NCBI GenBank assembly: GCA_959600065.1 | Contig: CAUGKZ010000012.1 | Coordinates: 1-12,865, forward strand | DNA: 12,865 bases | Reading direction: 5' to 3' | From: an uncultured Kroppenstedtia sp. | Lineage (GTDB): Bacteria; Bacillota; Bacilli; Thermoactinomycetales; DSM-45169 | The notes under the pieces: model-generated | What the model was told of the DNA's origin: nothing | What the model saw: only the letters and a program-made list of their open reading frames with translations | The model's database searches: none | In this document: piece by piece, positions 1 through 7,099 of the stretch | How the letters are laid out: the number at the start of each line of letters is the position of its first letter | Position numbering within the stretch: position 1 is the first letter of the stretch | Made by a program: the position numbers and the translations under genes

Positions 1-186
1 GGGTTTCCCAAGAGCCTCTTGATTGTGGGGGGAGTGGCGGCCAACCGATGGCTGATCGCCCGTCTGAAGTATCGCTTGGAGCATCGGGCGGTGGGTGGAA
101 ACCTTTCCTTTGCGGATCCACGGTTCTCCGGTGATAATGCCTTGGGCGTCGCCTGTTTGGGGTTGAAAAAACGAATGTTAATTTGA
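1..186 (+). CDS. TsaD/Kae1-like (peptidase M22 family) protein, C-terminal end only
   Basis: Frame 1 is open from the window edge to a TGA at 184-186, giving 61 residues. The stretch LLIVGGVAANRWLIARLKYR followed by SGDNALGVACLG matches the C-terminal pattern of the TsaD/Kae1 ASKHA-fold family, where GGVxAN and a DNA motif close the ATP-binding site. The family includes TsaD, which makes the t6A modification of tRNA, and paralogues annotated as O-sialoglycoprotein endopeptidase. As I recall, such a paralogue sits next to folD in some spore-forming Firmicutes, whereas B. subtilis has nusB near this position. The N-terminal metal-binding half lies outside the window, so TsaD and a paralogue cannot be told apart. 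I favour a paralogue because of this neighbourhood. Confidence 0.7.
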   Translation, partial: GFPKSLLIVGGVAANRWLIARLKYRLEHRAVGGNLSFADPRFSGDNALGVACLGLKKRMLI

Positions 187-212
187 TTTATTGCGGGTAA
201 TGTTCGTGTTTC

Positions 213-241
213 TTTACATTGCTGACTGGAAAGAGTAAACT
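213..241 (+). promoter_or_regulatory. Putative sigma-A promoter of folD
   Basis: A TTTACA at 213-218 and a TAAACT at 236-241 are separated by exactly 17 bases. The predicted transcription start near 248 lies upstream of the ribosome binding site at 259-266. This also argues that the possible GTG at 244 is not the folD start, because it would fall at or before the 5' end of the transcript. Confidence 0.6.
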
Positions 242-273
242 GGGTGCAAATCTCAACAGAGAGGAGTTTTCAA

Positions 274-1128
274 GTGAAGCGGGGAAATCTTATCGATGGA
301 AAAGGGATTGCAGGTCAGATCAAAGATGAGTTGAAGGATGAGATCCAAGCTTGGTCTGCCGAATCGGGCCGACGCCCCGGCTTGGCGGTGATTTTGGTAG
401 GGGAAGATCCAGCTTCCCGTACTTATGTAAGGGGAAAAGTACAGGATTGTGAACAAGTGGGGATTTATTCCAGATTGATTCGAAAGCCCGATACCATTGA
501 AGAAGAAGAGTTGCTTTTTGAAATTCACCGCTTAAATGAAGATCCGGCCATGGATGGAATTCTGGTGCAGTTACCTCTTCCGGATCATATCTCTTCCGAT
601 CGCATCATTTCCGAGATCCGTCCGGAGAAAGATGTGGATGGATTTCATCCGATTAATGCCGGGCGCTTGAGTACCGGCCTAAAGTCTTTGTTACCCTGTA
701 CTCCCCATGGGATTTTACAGATGTTGAAAAGAACGGGGATTTCCATTGCTGGCAAACATGCAGTCGTGGTCGGCAGAAGTAATATCGTGGGCAAACCGGT
801 CTCCCTCTTACTTCAGAAGGAAGACGCCACAGTCACCATGTGTCATTCCCGGACACAGGATCTAGCTCATTATACACAGCAGGCCGATATTCTAGTAGCG
901 GCGGTGGGACGGTTGCAATTCATCACCGCTGAACATGTGAAGCCAGGAGCGGTGGTGATCGACGTGGGAATGAACCGGACACCAGAGGGAAAGCTGGCGG
1001 GAGATGTGGACTTTGAGTCGGTCCGGGAGCAGGCTTCCTTCATAACACCGGTGCCTGGAGGCGTCGGTCCCATGACCCGGGCGATGTTGTTGTACAATAC
1101 AGTACAATCCGCCAAGGAAAGAGGATGA
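274..1128 (+). CDS. folD: Bifunctional methylenetetrahydrofolate dehydrogenase / methenyltetrahydrofolate cyclohydrolase
   Basis: FolD oxidises 5,10-methylene-THF with NADP+ and hydrolyses the product to 10-formyl-THF, feeding purine and formyl-methionine synthesis in the cytosol. The GTG at 274 is chosen because GAGAGGAG (259-266) sits 7 bases upstream and the 284-residue product has the usual family length; a GTG at 244 has no such site. Family motifs appear in order: TYVRGK with Tyr51 and catalytic Lys55, GILVQLPLP (95-103), KDVDGFHP with Asp122, PCTPHGI, the nucleotide-binding GRSNIVGKP, VIDVGMNR, and the C-terminal PVPGGVGPMT. A putative promoter lies directly upstream and xseA follows after 92 bases, probably in the same transcript. 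Confidence 0.97.
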   Translation: MKRGNLIDGKGIAGQIKDELKDEIQAWSAESGRRPGLAVILVGEDPASRTYVRGKVQDCEQVGIYSRLIRKPDTIEEEELLFEIHRLNEDPAMDGILVQLPLPDHISSDRIISEIRPEKDVDGFHPINAGRLSTGLKSLLPCTPHGILQMLKRTGISIAGKHAVVVGRSNIVGKPVSLLLQKEDATVTMCHSRTQDLAHYTQQADILVAAVGRLQFITAEHVKPGAVVIDVGMNRTPEGKLAGDVDFESVREQASFITPVPGGVGPMTRAMLLYNTVQSAKERG

Positions 1129-1157
1129 TAGATCGTATTAGCTAGGTCCATTGGTTT

Positions 1158-1187
1158 GGTTTCACATAGAGTGATCCATGTGAAACC
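1158..1187 (+). promoter_or_regulatory. Perfect 10-bp inverted repeat in the xseA leader
   Basis: GGTTTCACAT (1158-1167) and ATGTGAAACC (1178-1187) are exact reverse complements around a 10-base loop. No T-run follows, so it is not a canonical intrinsic terminator. It ends 33 bases before the xseA start. It could be an mRNA processing or stability hairpin, or an operator; the sequence does not decide. Confidence 0.5.
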
Positions 1188-1220
1188 CAATCGATGTTTA
1201 GCCGCTGGAGGTGTTCGGCG

Positions 1221-2591
1221 TTGCGGGAGAGAGAACAGGATGTCCTGACCGTTTCGGGGCTGGTACAGCACCTGACACAGGTGATCGATGAGGATCCGGG
1301 GTTGTCCCGGGTTTGGGTGCAGGGGGAAATCTCCAATTTCAAACACCACGGACGTGGACACATGTACTTTACACTCAAGGATCATCAGACCCGGATCCGG
1401 GCGGTAATGTTTGCAGGAAACAACCGGCGGCTTCGGTTTATGCCGAAGGACGGGGATGACGTCTTGGTCCGGGGACGAGTCGGGGTTTTTGAACGGGACG
1501 GACAGACACAGCTTTATGTTACCCACATGCAACCCAACGGGGTGGGGGAACTCTATGTCGCTTTTCAACAGCTGAGAGACAAGCTCGATGAGGAAGGACT
1601 CTTCTCTCCCTCCCTGAAAAAAAGACTTCCCTTCTTTCCCCGCCGCGTGGGGGTGATCACCTCTGCTCACGGTGCAGTGGTACGGGATATTATCACTACG
1701 ATCCAACGTCGGAGTCGGGGGGTGGATATTCTTGTGGACCCGGTGCCGGTACAGGGACCCCAAGCTCCTCTGGAGATCGCTCAAGCTCTCGGCCGGATGA
1801 ATCAGGCAGGAGAGGTGGATGTGATCATTGTCGGACGGGGAGGAGGATCCCTGGAAGAATTGTGGGCCTTCAATGAAGAAGAGGTGGCTCGCAGCATCCG
1901 CCAATCTCGAATTCCGGTGGTTTCAGCAGTGGGACATGAAACGGACACCACTATCGCCGATTTTGTGGCCGATGTCCGGGCGTCGACTCCGACGGCGGCA
2001 GCGGAGATGGTGGTCCCTCATTTCGCAGAGTTGCAAATCGGTCTAAAAACTGTCCAGGAACGCTTAATCCAGGGGATGAACCAGTGTTTGATCGCGGAGA
2101 GAGTGAGGTTGAATCGCTGGCTGGACCGACCTGTTTTTCGTCGACCCGCCACGGGGTTGGAGCAGGCTGAACAGCGTCTCGATCTATTGAGGGGGAAGCT
2201 GGTGCGGGGAGCGAGAGAAGGTTTGGCTCCTGTTCGCTCCCGTTTGGAAAGCCGGACATACCGACTGCAAGGACACCATCCCGCTCTCCGCGTTCCTCGG
2301 TTGAAGGACCGGTGGCTGCGTCTTCAGCGTCAATCGAAGACGGGGATGATCCGCCTTCTACAGGACTATCACAGGCGATGGCAGGGGAAAATGGAGCATT
2401 TGGACGCCTTGAGTCCGTTAAAAGTAATGAATCGGGGATATTCCCTTCTTTATCGCTATGATGAGCAAGAACTGATCCAATCTGTGAAGCAGGTGCAAGC
2501 GGGAGATCTGGTCCGGATCCGCTTGTCGGACGGAAGGCTAAAATGCCAAATTTGGGGAATGGAGGAGGATTCCAATGGAAAAAGCCGATAA
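1221..2591 (+). CDS. xseA: Exodeoxyribonuclease VII large subunit
   Basis: XseA is the catalytic large subunit of exonuclease VII, which degrades single-stranded DNA from both ends to short acid-soluble oligonucleotides together with several XseB copies. The TTG at 1221 is preferred over an in-frame ATG at 1194 because GGAGGTG (1207-1213) lies 7 bases upstream and the 456-residue product is of normal length. The N-terminal OB-fold shows VQGEISNFKHHGRGHMYFTL. The central domain has RRVGVITSAHGAVVRDI, the hallmark GRGGGSLEELWAFN, and VGHETDTTIADFVAD with RASTPTAAAE. The C-terminus carries the conserved SPLKVMNRGYSLL after a helical region. Its end overlaps xseB by 17 bases, suggesting translational coupling that balances the two subunits. 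Confidence 0.97.
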   Translation: MREREQDVLTVSGLVQHLTQVIDEDPGLSRVWVQGEISNFKHHGRGHMYFTLKDHQTRIRAVMFAGNNRRLRFMPKDGDDVLVRGRVGVFERDGQTQLYVTHMQPNGVGELYVAFQQLRDKLDEEGLFSPSLKKRLPFFPRRVGVITSAHGAVVRDIITTIQRRSRGVDILVDPVPVQGPQAPLEIAQALGRMNQAGEVDVIIVGRGGGSLEELWAFNEEEVARSIRQSRIPVVSAVGHETDTTIADFVADVRASTPTAAAEMVVPHFAELQIGLKTVQERLIQGMNQCLIAERVRLNRWLDRPVFRRPATGLEQAEQRLDLLRGKLVRGAREGLAPVRSRLESRTYRLQGHHPALRVPRLKDRWLRLQRQSKTGMIRLLQDYHRRWQGKMEHLDALSPLKVMNRGYSLLYRYDEQELIQSVKQVQAGDLVRIRLSDGRLKCQIWGMEEDSNGKSR

Positions 2592-2844
2592 GCAGAAGGA
2601 AGCCGGTTTACCGGAAAACCTGTCCTTTGAAGAAGCGATGGATCGTCTGGAAGAAGTGGTGGAGCATCTAGAAAGCGGAGAGGTACCCTTGGAAGAATCG
2701 ATCCGTCTGTTTGAAGAGGGTATGAAATTGTCCCGTTATTGTGGTGAGAAATTGGAGAAAATGGAGCAACATGTGGAAATGTTGGTCCAAGAAAATGGGG
2801 AATGGGTGAAGAAACCCTTTCAACCAGAGGAGGAAGTGGAGTAA
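2575..2844 (+). CDS. xseB: Exodeoxyribonuclease VII small subunit
   Basis: This 89-residue acidic helical protein contains LSFEEAMDRLEEVVEHLESG followed by VPLEESIRLFEEGMKLSRYC, the defining XseB pattern that forms a helical hairpin and binds the C-terminal region of XseA. GGAGGAGG (about 2560-2567), inside the end of xseA, provides the ribosome binding site for the ATG at 2575. The C-terminal tail past the core helices (ENGEWVKKPFQPEEEVE) is a little longer than in many homologues, which are about 75-85 residues. It is followed by ispA after only 2 bases. Confidence 0.95.
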   Translation: MEKADKQKEAGLPENLSFEEAMDRLEEVVEHLESGEVPLEESIRLFEEGMKLSRYCGEKLEKMEQHVEMLVQENGEWVKKPFQPEEEVE

Positions 2845-2846
2845 AC

Positions 2847-3743
2847 GTGGAGGAAATCCAACGATATTTAGAAGAGAAGGCGAAAAGTATCGAATCCAGA
2901 TTGAAAGAGTATGTGGAAAGTCCGGTGGGAGTCCCCGGAAAATTACGGGAGGCGATGGCCTACTCCTTGCTGGCCGGGGGGAAACGTCTTCGACCCGTTT
3001 TGACCTTGGCTACTGCCGAGGCTTTGGGAGGGAGTGAGGAGAAGGCTTTACCCTTTGCCTGTGCCGTGGAAATGATCCATACATACTCCCTGATCCATGA
3101 TGATCTTCCAGCAATGGACGACGATGATTTTCGCCGGGGAAATCCCACCAATCATAAGATATACGGGGAGGCGATGGCCATTCTAGCCGGGGATGCCTTA
3201 TTGACTCAGGCTTTCGGTTTGATGGCTGAAGGAGCTCTGGAGGCGGAATTGCCTCGGGAGACCGCACTCACTCTCATTCAAGAATGTGCTGCTCGGGTGG
3301 GAGCGGAAGGGATGGTAGGCGGACAGGTGAAGGATATTCAGGGGGAAGGTCGCGAGGTCTCCCTAGATGAGTTGCAGGACATCCATCGTTCCAAGACCGG
3401 AGATTTGATCACCGGGTCTGTCCGCATGGGGGCGATGGTGGCTGGGAGCGGGGAGAATGAGCTCCAGGCGTTGACCGGATACGCCGAACGGTTGGGACTG
3501 GCCTTTCAGATCCAGGATGATGTTCTGGATGTGGTTGGGGATCATCAAAAGCTGGGGAAACCCGTGGGTAGCGATGAGGTGAAAAATAAATCCACTTATC
3601 CATCCCTCCTCGGATTGGATTCCTCTAAGGAGCGGGTCAGATCTTTGATCGAGGAAGCCAAACAGTTGATCACTTCTCAAGAACGGATCCGTCCGGACCG
3701 GTTGTTGGCGATTGCCGACTATCTAATTGTACGGGACAAATGA
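2847..3743 (+). CDS. ispA: Farnesyl diphosphate synthase (type II, bacterial)
   Basis: A trans-prenyltransferase condensing IPP with DMAPP and then GPP to give farnesyl diphosphate, the precursor of undecaprenyl-PP, menaquinone and heme A side chains. The GTG at 2847, 2 bases after the xseB stop, gives 298 residues, the normal length; a purine-rich stretch at 2827-2841 supplies the ribosome site. The frame stays open upstream to an ATG at 2802 inside xseB, but that extension is not family-like. GGKRLRP (44-50) binds IPP. The first aspartate-rich motif is DDLPAMD (85-91), with the two-residue insertion typical of bacterial FPP synthases. The second is DDVLD (224-228). Tyr80, five residues before the first motif, is the bulky residue that in the Geobacillus enzyme limits the product to C15. 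Being next to dxs places both isoprenoid steps together. Confidence 0.96.
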   Translation: MEEIQRYLEEKAKSIESRLKEYVESPVGVPGKLREAMAYSLLAGGKRLRPVLTLATAEALGGSEEKALPFACAVEMIHTYSLIHDDLPAMDDDDFRRGNPTNHKIYGEAMAILAGDALLTQAFGLMAEGALEAELPRETALTLIQECAARVGAEGMVGGQVKDIQGEGREVSLDELQDIHRSKTGDLITGSVRMGAMVAGSGENELQALTGYAERLGLAFQIQDDVLDVVGDHQKLGKPVGSDEVKNKSTYPSLLGLDSSKERVRSLIEEAKQLITSQERIRPDRLLAIADYLIVRDK

Positions 3744-3763
3744 GCTTGTCTCCTTCATTTGTC
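3735..3763 (+). other. Hairpin spanning the ispA stop codon
   Basis: GACAAATGA (3735-3743, including the ispA TGA) pairs perfectly with TCATTTGTC (3755-3763) over 9 bp around an 11-base loop. There is no T-run behind it, so it is at best a weak terminator or a 3'-end stabiliser. Its right arm overlaps the -35 element proposed for the downstream RNA locus. Confidence 0.4.
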
Positions 3764-3788
3764 TGGGGTCACAAGGTTATGATATAAT
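3759..3788 (+). promoter_or_regulatory. Putative extended -10 sigma-A promoter in the ispA-dxs gap
   Basis: A perfect TATAAT at 3783-3788 is preceded by TG at 3780-3781, the extended -10 arrangement. A TTGTCT at 3759-3764 lies 18 bases upstream as a 4/6 match to the -35 consensus. Transcription would start around 3795, inside a region with no convincing gene, and run into the hairpins and terminator described below. Confidence 0.6.
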
Positions 3789-3825
3789 GTCTGCAATTCA
3801 GAAGTGGAAATTCGTATATCCAGGT

Positions 3826-3852
3826 TTCACCCCGCCTTGAAGGCGGGGTGAA
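3826..3852 (+). repeat. GC-rich perfect hairpin, 13-bp palindromic arms
   Basis: TTCACCCCGCCTT (3826-3838) and AAGGCGGGGTGAA (3840-3852) are exact reverse complements around a single G. Sterically this is an 11-bp stem with a TTGAA loop. Hairpins of this kind are typical of IS200/IS605-family ends. Here it forms the first strong structure of the candidate RNA. Confidence 0.75.
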
Positions 3853-4020
3853 CATCCGTCGCCGGGCCCGGTATTAAGGGCGTTGTCTTCAGGTGGGCCG
3901 GGCATTTCAGCCAGTGATGGTGTTCCACTCCATGACCGTCCTCCCAACAACCCCTGTGCGAATTGTGATTCCGGTCAGATCGGCCGTGGCAGACCGGTGG
4001 AAAGCCGTTGGTCCAGCCGG

Positions 4021-4065
4021 AACGGAATGCCGGCCGCCGCATGCGGCCGGCATTCCGTTCTTTTT
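4021..4065 (+). terminator. Strong intrinsic terminator between ispA and dxs
   Basis: AACGGAATGCCGGCCGC (4021-4037) and its exact complement at 4043-4059 form a 17-bp stem around a CGCAT loop. C and TTTTT (4060-4065) follow immediately. It would end the transcript started near 3795 and separate ispA from dxs. The stem lies 257 bases before the dxs start. Confidence 0.85.
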
Positions 4066-4315
4066 GCCTTTTGGGTCGTTCACGGTCGCGACTGGTTTTC
4101 AATTTTTGCAAATTATGCTCGGGAGAGGAGTTGGCTGACGATAGCCCACTTGACAAGCCTGGTCAGGATCGAGGTTCAGCAGACGGAAAAGTAGCGGGAA
4201 ATATTCGATTAAGGAATGCCATCTTTTGGCTCAGTAAAGTCTTTTATATACCTGAAAAAAGTTTTACATCGACAGAGAACAGCCAGCAAACGAAAACGAA
4301 AGCGAGGCGTTTTTC
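4066..4315 (+). other. Non-coding dxs upstream region, little structure seen
   Basis: These 250 bases carry no convincing gene. A perfect TTGACA at 4150-4155 has no matching -10 at normal spacing. A TATATA at 4245-4250 has only a poorly spaced TTGGCT (4226-4231) upstream. The dxs promoter is therefore not located with confidence, though dxs must either have one here or depend on read-through of the terminator at 4021-4065. Confidence 0.5.
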
Positions 4316-6214
4316 GTGCACCTCGAGCAGATCAATTCACCGGAACAATTAAAAAAACTTCCTGTCCAGGAACTTCCCCGCTTGGCCGAGGAAATCCGCC
4401 ATTTTCTGATTGAAAGTTTATCTGTGACGGGAGGACACTTAGGGTCTAATTTGGGTATTGTGGAACTGACTCTTGCATTGCATTATCTTTTTGATAGTCC
4501 CAAGGATCGCCTGCTGTGGGATGTGGGACATCAGGCCTATGTTCACAAGATCCTGACCGGACGCAGGTCCCAATTTGATACTCTCCGACAATACAAGGGG
4601 TTGTGCGGATTTCCCAAAATGGTGGAAAGCGAGCATGACACTTGGGAGACCGGTCACAGTAGCACCTCCCTGTCGGCGGCGATGGGCATGGCGGTTGCCC
4701 GGGATCTGAAGGGAGAAGATCACCGAGTGATCCCGATTATAGGTGACGGGGCTCTCACCGGAGGAATGGCGCTGGAAGCGCTTAACCATATCGGAAATGA
4801 AAAACGGAACATTATGGTGATCCTCAATGACAACGAGATGTCCATCTCCCCCAACGTAGGTGCCATTCACAATTATTTGGGCAGACTGCGGACACATCGT
4901 CACTATCACAAACTGAAAGAAGAAGTGGAGTATTTTCTCAAAAAGATTCCCTCGGTGGGAGGAGCTTTTGCCACCGCAGCGGAACGAATCAAAGACAGTA
5001 TGAAATACCTGGTGGTGTCCGGAGTTCTGTTTGAAAAATTGGGCTTCACTTATCTAGGGCCTGTCAGTGGGCACAATCTGGATGAACTGATGGAGTGTTT
5101 GCGGCTGGCAGATCAGACGAAGGGACCGGTTTTGGTTCATGTAGTCACCGTGAAAGGAAAAGGGTATTTGCCAGCGGAAAATGATGTAGAAAAACTACAT
5201 GGCGTATCTAAAGGATATAAATTGGAAGCGAACCAAGAGGTGAAAACAGAGGCGAAAAAAGAGAGTCCCGTCAAATACCCCAAGGTGTTTGGAGATACTC
5301 TGATTCAACTGGCACAGACAGATCAGCGTGTCGTAGGGATCACACCGGCTATGCTGGGAGGCTCGGGGATGAATGAATTCGCCTCGAAGTATCCAGACCG
5401 TTGTTTTGATGTGGGCATCGCCGAACAACATGCCGGCACCTTTGCAGCAGGCTTGGCCACTCAGGGGATGAAACCGGTGCTGGCGATCTATTCTACTTTT
5501 CTGCAGAGGGCTTATGATCAGGTGATCCACGATATCGCCCGTCAAAAACTGGACGTGGTCCTGGCTGTAGACCGAGCTGGTTTTGTCGGGGCCGATGGAG
5601 AGACACACCAAGGGATTTACGACATCGCCTATCTGCGTTGCATCCCCAACATGGTGGTGATGATGCCCAAGGACGAAAATGAATTCCGGCACATGCTGTA
5701 TACCGCCTATCGATACAACGGACCGATCGCTGTCCGTTTCCCGAGAGGGACAGGTGTCGGGGTGGAGATAGATCCGGAACTGAAGGAACTTCCCATCGGC
5801 AAGTCTGAAGTGTTGCGGGAAGGCCGGGATGTGTCTCTGCTCGCCTTTGGGACGATGGTTCCCCTGGCCCTGGAAGCGGCGGAGCGGCTAGCAGAGGAAG
5901 GGGTGGAGGCGAAGGTGGTCAACGCCCGATTCGCCAAACCCCTGGATACGGAGCTGTTGGATCAGTTGAACATGGAAGGAGCTCCCGTGATCACGATCGA
6001 AGAGGGGTGTGTCAGCGGCGGGTTTGGCAGTGCAGTGTTGGAATATTTCTCGGGTCTAGCGAATTGCGATGTTTCGGTGCAAACCATGGGGGTACCGGAC
6101 TATTTTGTCGAGCATGGAGATGTGAAGGATCAACTTGCCGAAGTAGGTTTAACCGCGGAAAATGTCGTCCAAAACGCCCGTCAGGTCATCGCTGGCCAGC
6201 GGCAACGGGTTTGA
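4316..6214 (+). CDS. dxs: 1-deoxy-D-xylulose-5-phosphate synthase
   Basis: Dxs condenses pyruvate and glyceraldehyde 3-phosphate to DXP using thiamine diphosphate, the first and controlling step of the MEP isoprenoid pathway; the product also feeds thiamine and pyridoxal synthesis. The GTG at 4316 has a modest GCGAGG (4302-4307) 8 bases upstream and gives 632 residues, as expected. The N-terminus shows [12 protein letters not shown] with His41. The TPP motif starts with GDGALTGG (143-150) and ends with NDNEMS (171-176). The catalytic VGIAEQHA places its glutamate at residue 370, the same number as in E. coli. [14 protein letters not shown] and RFPRGTGVG mark the pyrimidine and C-terminal domains. 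ispA upstream uses its downstream products. tlyA begins 6 bases after the stop. Confidence 0.98.
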   Translation: MHLEQINSPEQLKKLPVQELPRLAEEIRHFLIESLSVTGGHLGSNLGIVELTLALHYLFDSPKDRLLWDVGHQAYVHKILTGRRSQFDTLRQYKGLCGFPKMVESEHDTWETGHSSTSLSAAMGMAVARDLKGEDHRVIPIIGDGALTGGMALEALNHIGNEKRNIMVILNDNEMSISPNVGAIHNYLGRLRTHRHYHKLKEEVEYFLKKIPSVGGAFATAAERIKDSMKYLVVSGVLFEKLGFTYLGPVSGHNLDELMECLRLADQTKGPVLVHVVTVKGKGYLPAENDVEKLHGVSKGYKLEANQEVKTEAKKESPVKYPKVFGDTLIQLAQTDQRVVGITPAMLGGSGMNEFASKYPDRCFDVGIAEQHAGTFAAGLATQGMKPVLAIYSTFLQRAYDQVIHDIARQKLDVVLAVDRAGFVGADGETHQGIYDIAYLRCIPNMVVMMPKDENEFRHMLYTAYRYNGPIAVRFPRGTGVGVEIDPELKELPIGKSEVLREGRDVSLLAFGTMVPLALEAAERLAEEGVEAKVVNARFAKPLDTELLDQLNMEGAPVITIEEGCVSGGFGSAVLEYFSGLANCDVSVQTMGVPDYFVEHGDVKDQLAEVGLTAENVVQNARQVIAGQRQRV

Positions 6215-6220
6215 GGAGTG

Positions 6221-7042
6221 ATGGTGGCCAAGGAGCGGTTGGATCTCGTCCTCGTCAACAATGGATATTTCCCCACCCGTCAACAGGCACAACGGGCGGT
6301 CATGGCGGGCTGGGTCCGGGTGAATGGGGAACGGATGGACAAACCAGGTACCCGGATCCCCCTCGAGGCAGCGGTTGAGGTTGCCAGACGGGAGCATCCC
6401 TATGTGAGCCGAGGGGGGCTGAAGCTGGAACAGGCTTTGAAGGTATTTCCGTTGGATCTCGGTGGACGAACTGTCTTGGATGTTGGGGCGTCCACTGGAG
6501 GTTTCACCGATTGTGCCCTTCAAAACGGGGCGGTTAAAGTGTATGCCGTGGATGTGGGGTATGGGCAATTGGCCTGGAAGTTGCGTCAGGATCCACGGGT
6601 GGTGGTGATGGAACGAACCAATTTCCGTTATATGCAAGCGGAGGATTTGCCAGAGGAGACGCCGGATTTTGCGACAGTAGATGTCTCCTTTATCTCCCTG
6701 TCCCTGATCCTGCCCCCATTGAAGGCTCTGCTGAAAATGCCCGGGGATGTGGTCGCCCTGGTGAAGCCGCAGTTTGAGGCAGGTAGAGAACAGGTGGGTC
6801 GTAAAGGGATAGTCCGTGATCCCCAGGTACACCAGAAGGTACTCGCCCGCTTTGCCGAGATGGCAACCACGGCAGGATTCTCCCTCAAAGGATTGGCCCC
6901 TTCTCCCATCACCGGTAGCAGGGGGAACATTGAGTTTCTCAGCTGGTTGCAACGAAGTCCAATGGAAAACTCCTTACTTCCGACGGATCTGGAAAACTTG
7001 ATCGAGGAAACTGTAGAGAAAGCCCATTCCCTACAGGGATGA
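6221..7042 (+). CDS. tlyA: TlyA/YqxC family rRNA 2'-O-methyltransferase
   Basis: The family has an N-terminal S4 RNA-binding domain and an FtsJ/RrmJ-type SAM methyltransferase domain; characterised members methylate cytidine 2'-OH in rRNA. Here residues 1-60 show ERLDLVLVNNGYFPTRQQAQ and AGWVRVNGERMDKPG, the S4 pattern. YVSRGGLKLEQAL leads into the SAM loop DVGASTGGFTDCALQNGA (87-104). Asp154 in TVDVSFISL and Lys182 in LVKPQFEAG match conserved catalytic positions. The end NIEFLSWL is typical. The product is 273 residues. GTG 6218, ATG 6221 and GTG 6224 are consecutive possible starts; GAGGAG (6213-6218) fits 6224 best by spacing, while 6221 is the only ATG. Family members were once called hemolysins. 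The exact rRNA target here cannot be read from sequence. Confidence 0.93.
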   Translation: MVAKERLDLVLVNNGYFPTRQQAQRAVMAGWVRVNGERMDKPGTRIPLEAAVEVARREHPYVSRGGLKLEQALKVFPLDLGGRTVLDVGASTGGFTDCALQNGAVKVYAVDVGYGQLAWKLRQDPRVVVMERTNFRYMQAEDLPEETPDFATVDVSFISLSLILPPLKALLKMPGDVVALVKPQFEAGREQVGRKGIVRDPQVHQKVLARFAEMATTAGFSLKGLAPSPITGSRGNIEFLSWLQRSPMENSLLPTDLENLIEETVEKAHSLQG

Positions 7043-7099
7043 GCTCTGACAGGATTTTCTGTCCCAAGGGTTGAATAAGTGGAAAAAGGAGGGATTCCT

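Larger units (their letters stand above)
3795..4065 (+). ncRNA. Candidate structured non-coding RNA or dxs leader RNA, family not recognised
   Basis: A promoter at 3759-3788 and a strong terminator at 4021-4065 bracket about 270 bases with many inverted repeats and no convincing reading frame. Helices visible by eye are 3826-3838/3840-3852 (palindromic arms of 13 bp, effective stem 11 bp with a TTGAA loop), 3866-3871/3898-3903, 3878-3886/3947-3955 (one mismatch, crossing the previous helix and so a possible pseudoknot), 3914-3920/3930-3936 (one mismatch), 3971-3976/3992-3997, and 3994-4000/4013-4020 (one bulge). The last two share bases and exclude each other. I do not recognise 6S RNA, tmRNA, SRP RNA, RNase P RNA, or the TPP, FMN, cobalamin or T-box classes. 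On the minus strand the GC-rich hairpin at 3826-3852 resembles the right end of IS200/IS605 elements, so a degraded TnpB guide-RNA end is a serious alternative. Boundaries and strand are inferred. Confidence 0.45.

Noticed and set aside
870..1904. A 344-codon open frame on the minus strand across folD and xseA
   Set aside because: It lies opposite two clearly conserved genes, has no family-like motifs or ribosome site, and is explained by codon bias of the + strand genes.
4150..4155. Perfect TTGACA upstream of dxs as a promoter -35
   Set aside because: No acceptable -10 hexamer is found 16-18 bases downstream.
3827..4352. Several open frames of 80-115 codons on both strands in the ispA-dxs gap
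   Set aside because: They run through perfect palindromes at 3826-3852 or 4021-4059, overlap each other, and lack convincing ribosome sites or family motifs; the region looks like structured RNA instead.
6149..6952. A 267-codon minus-strand open frame opposite tlyA
   Set aside because: Shadow of tlyA; low-complexity His/Gln-rich translation with no recognisable domain.
7048..7063. Small hairpin GACAG/CTGTC after tlyA as a terminator
   Set aside because: Only 5 bp, no T-run after it, and genes on both sides are closely spaced as in one operon.
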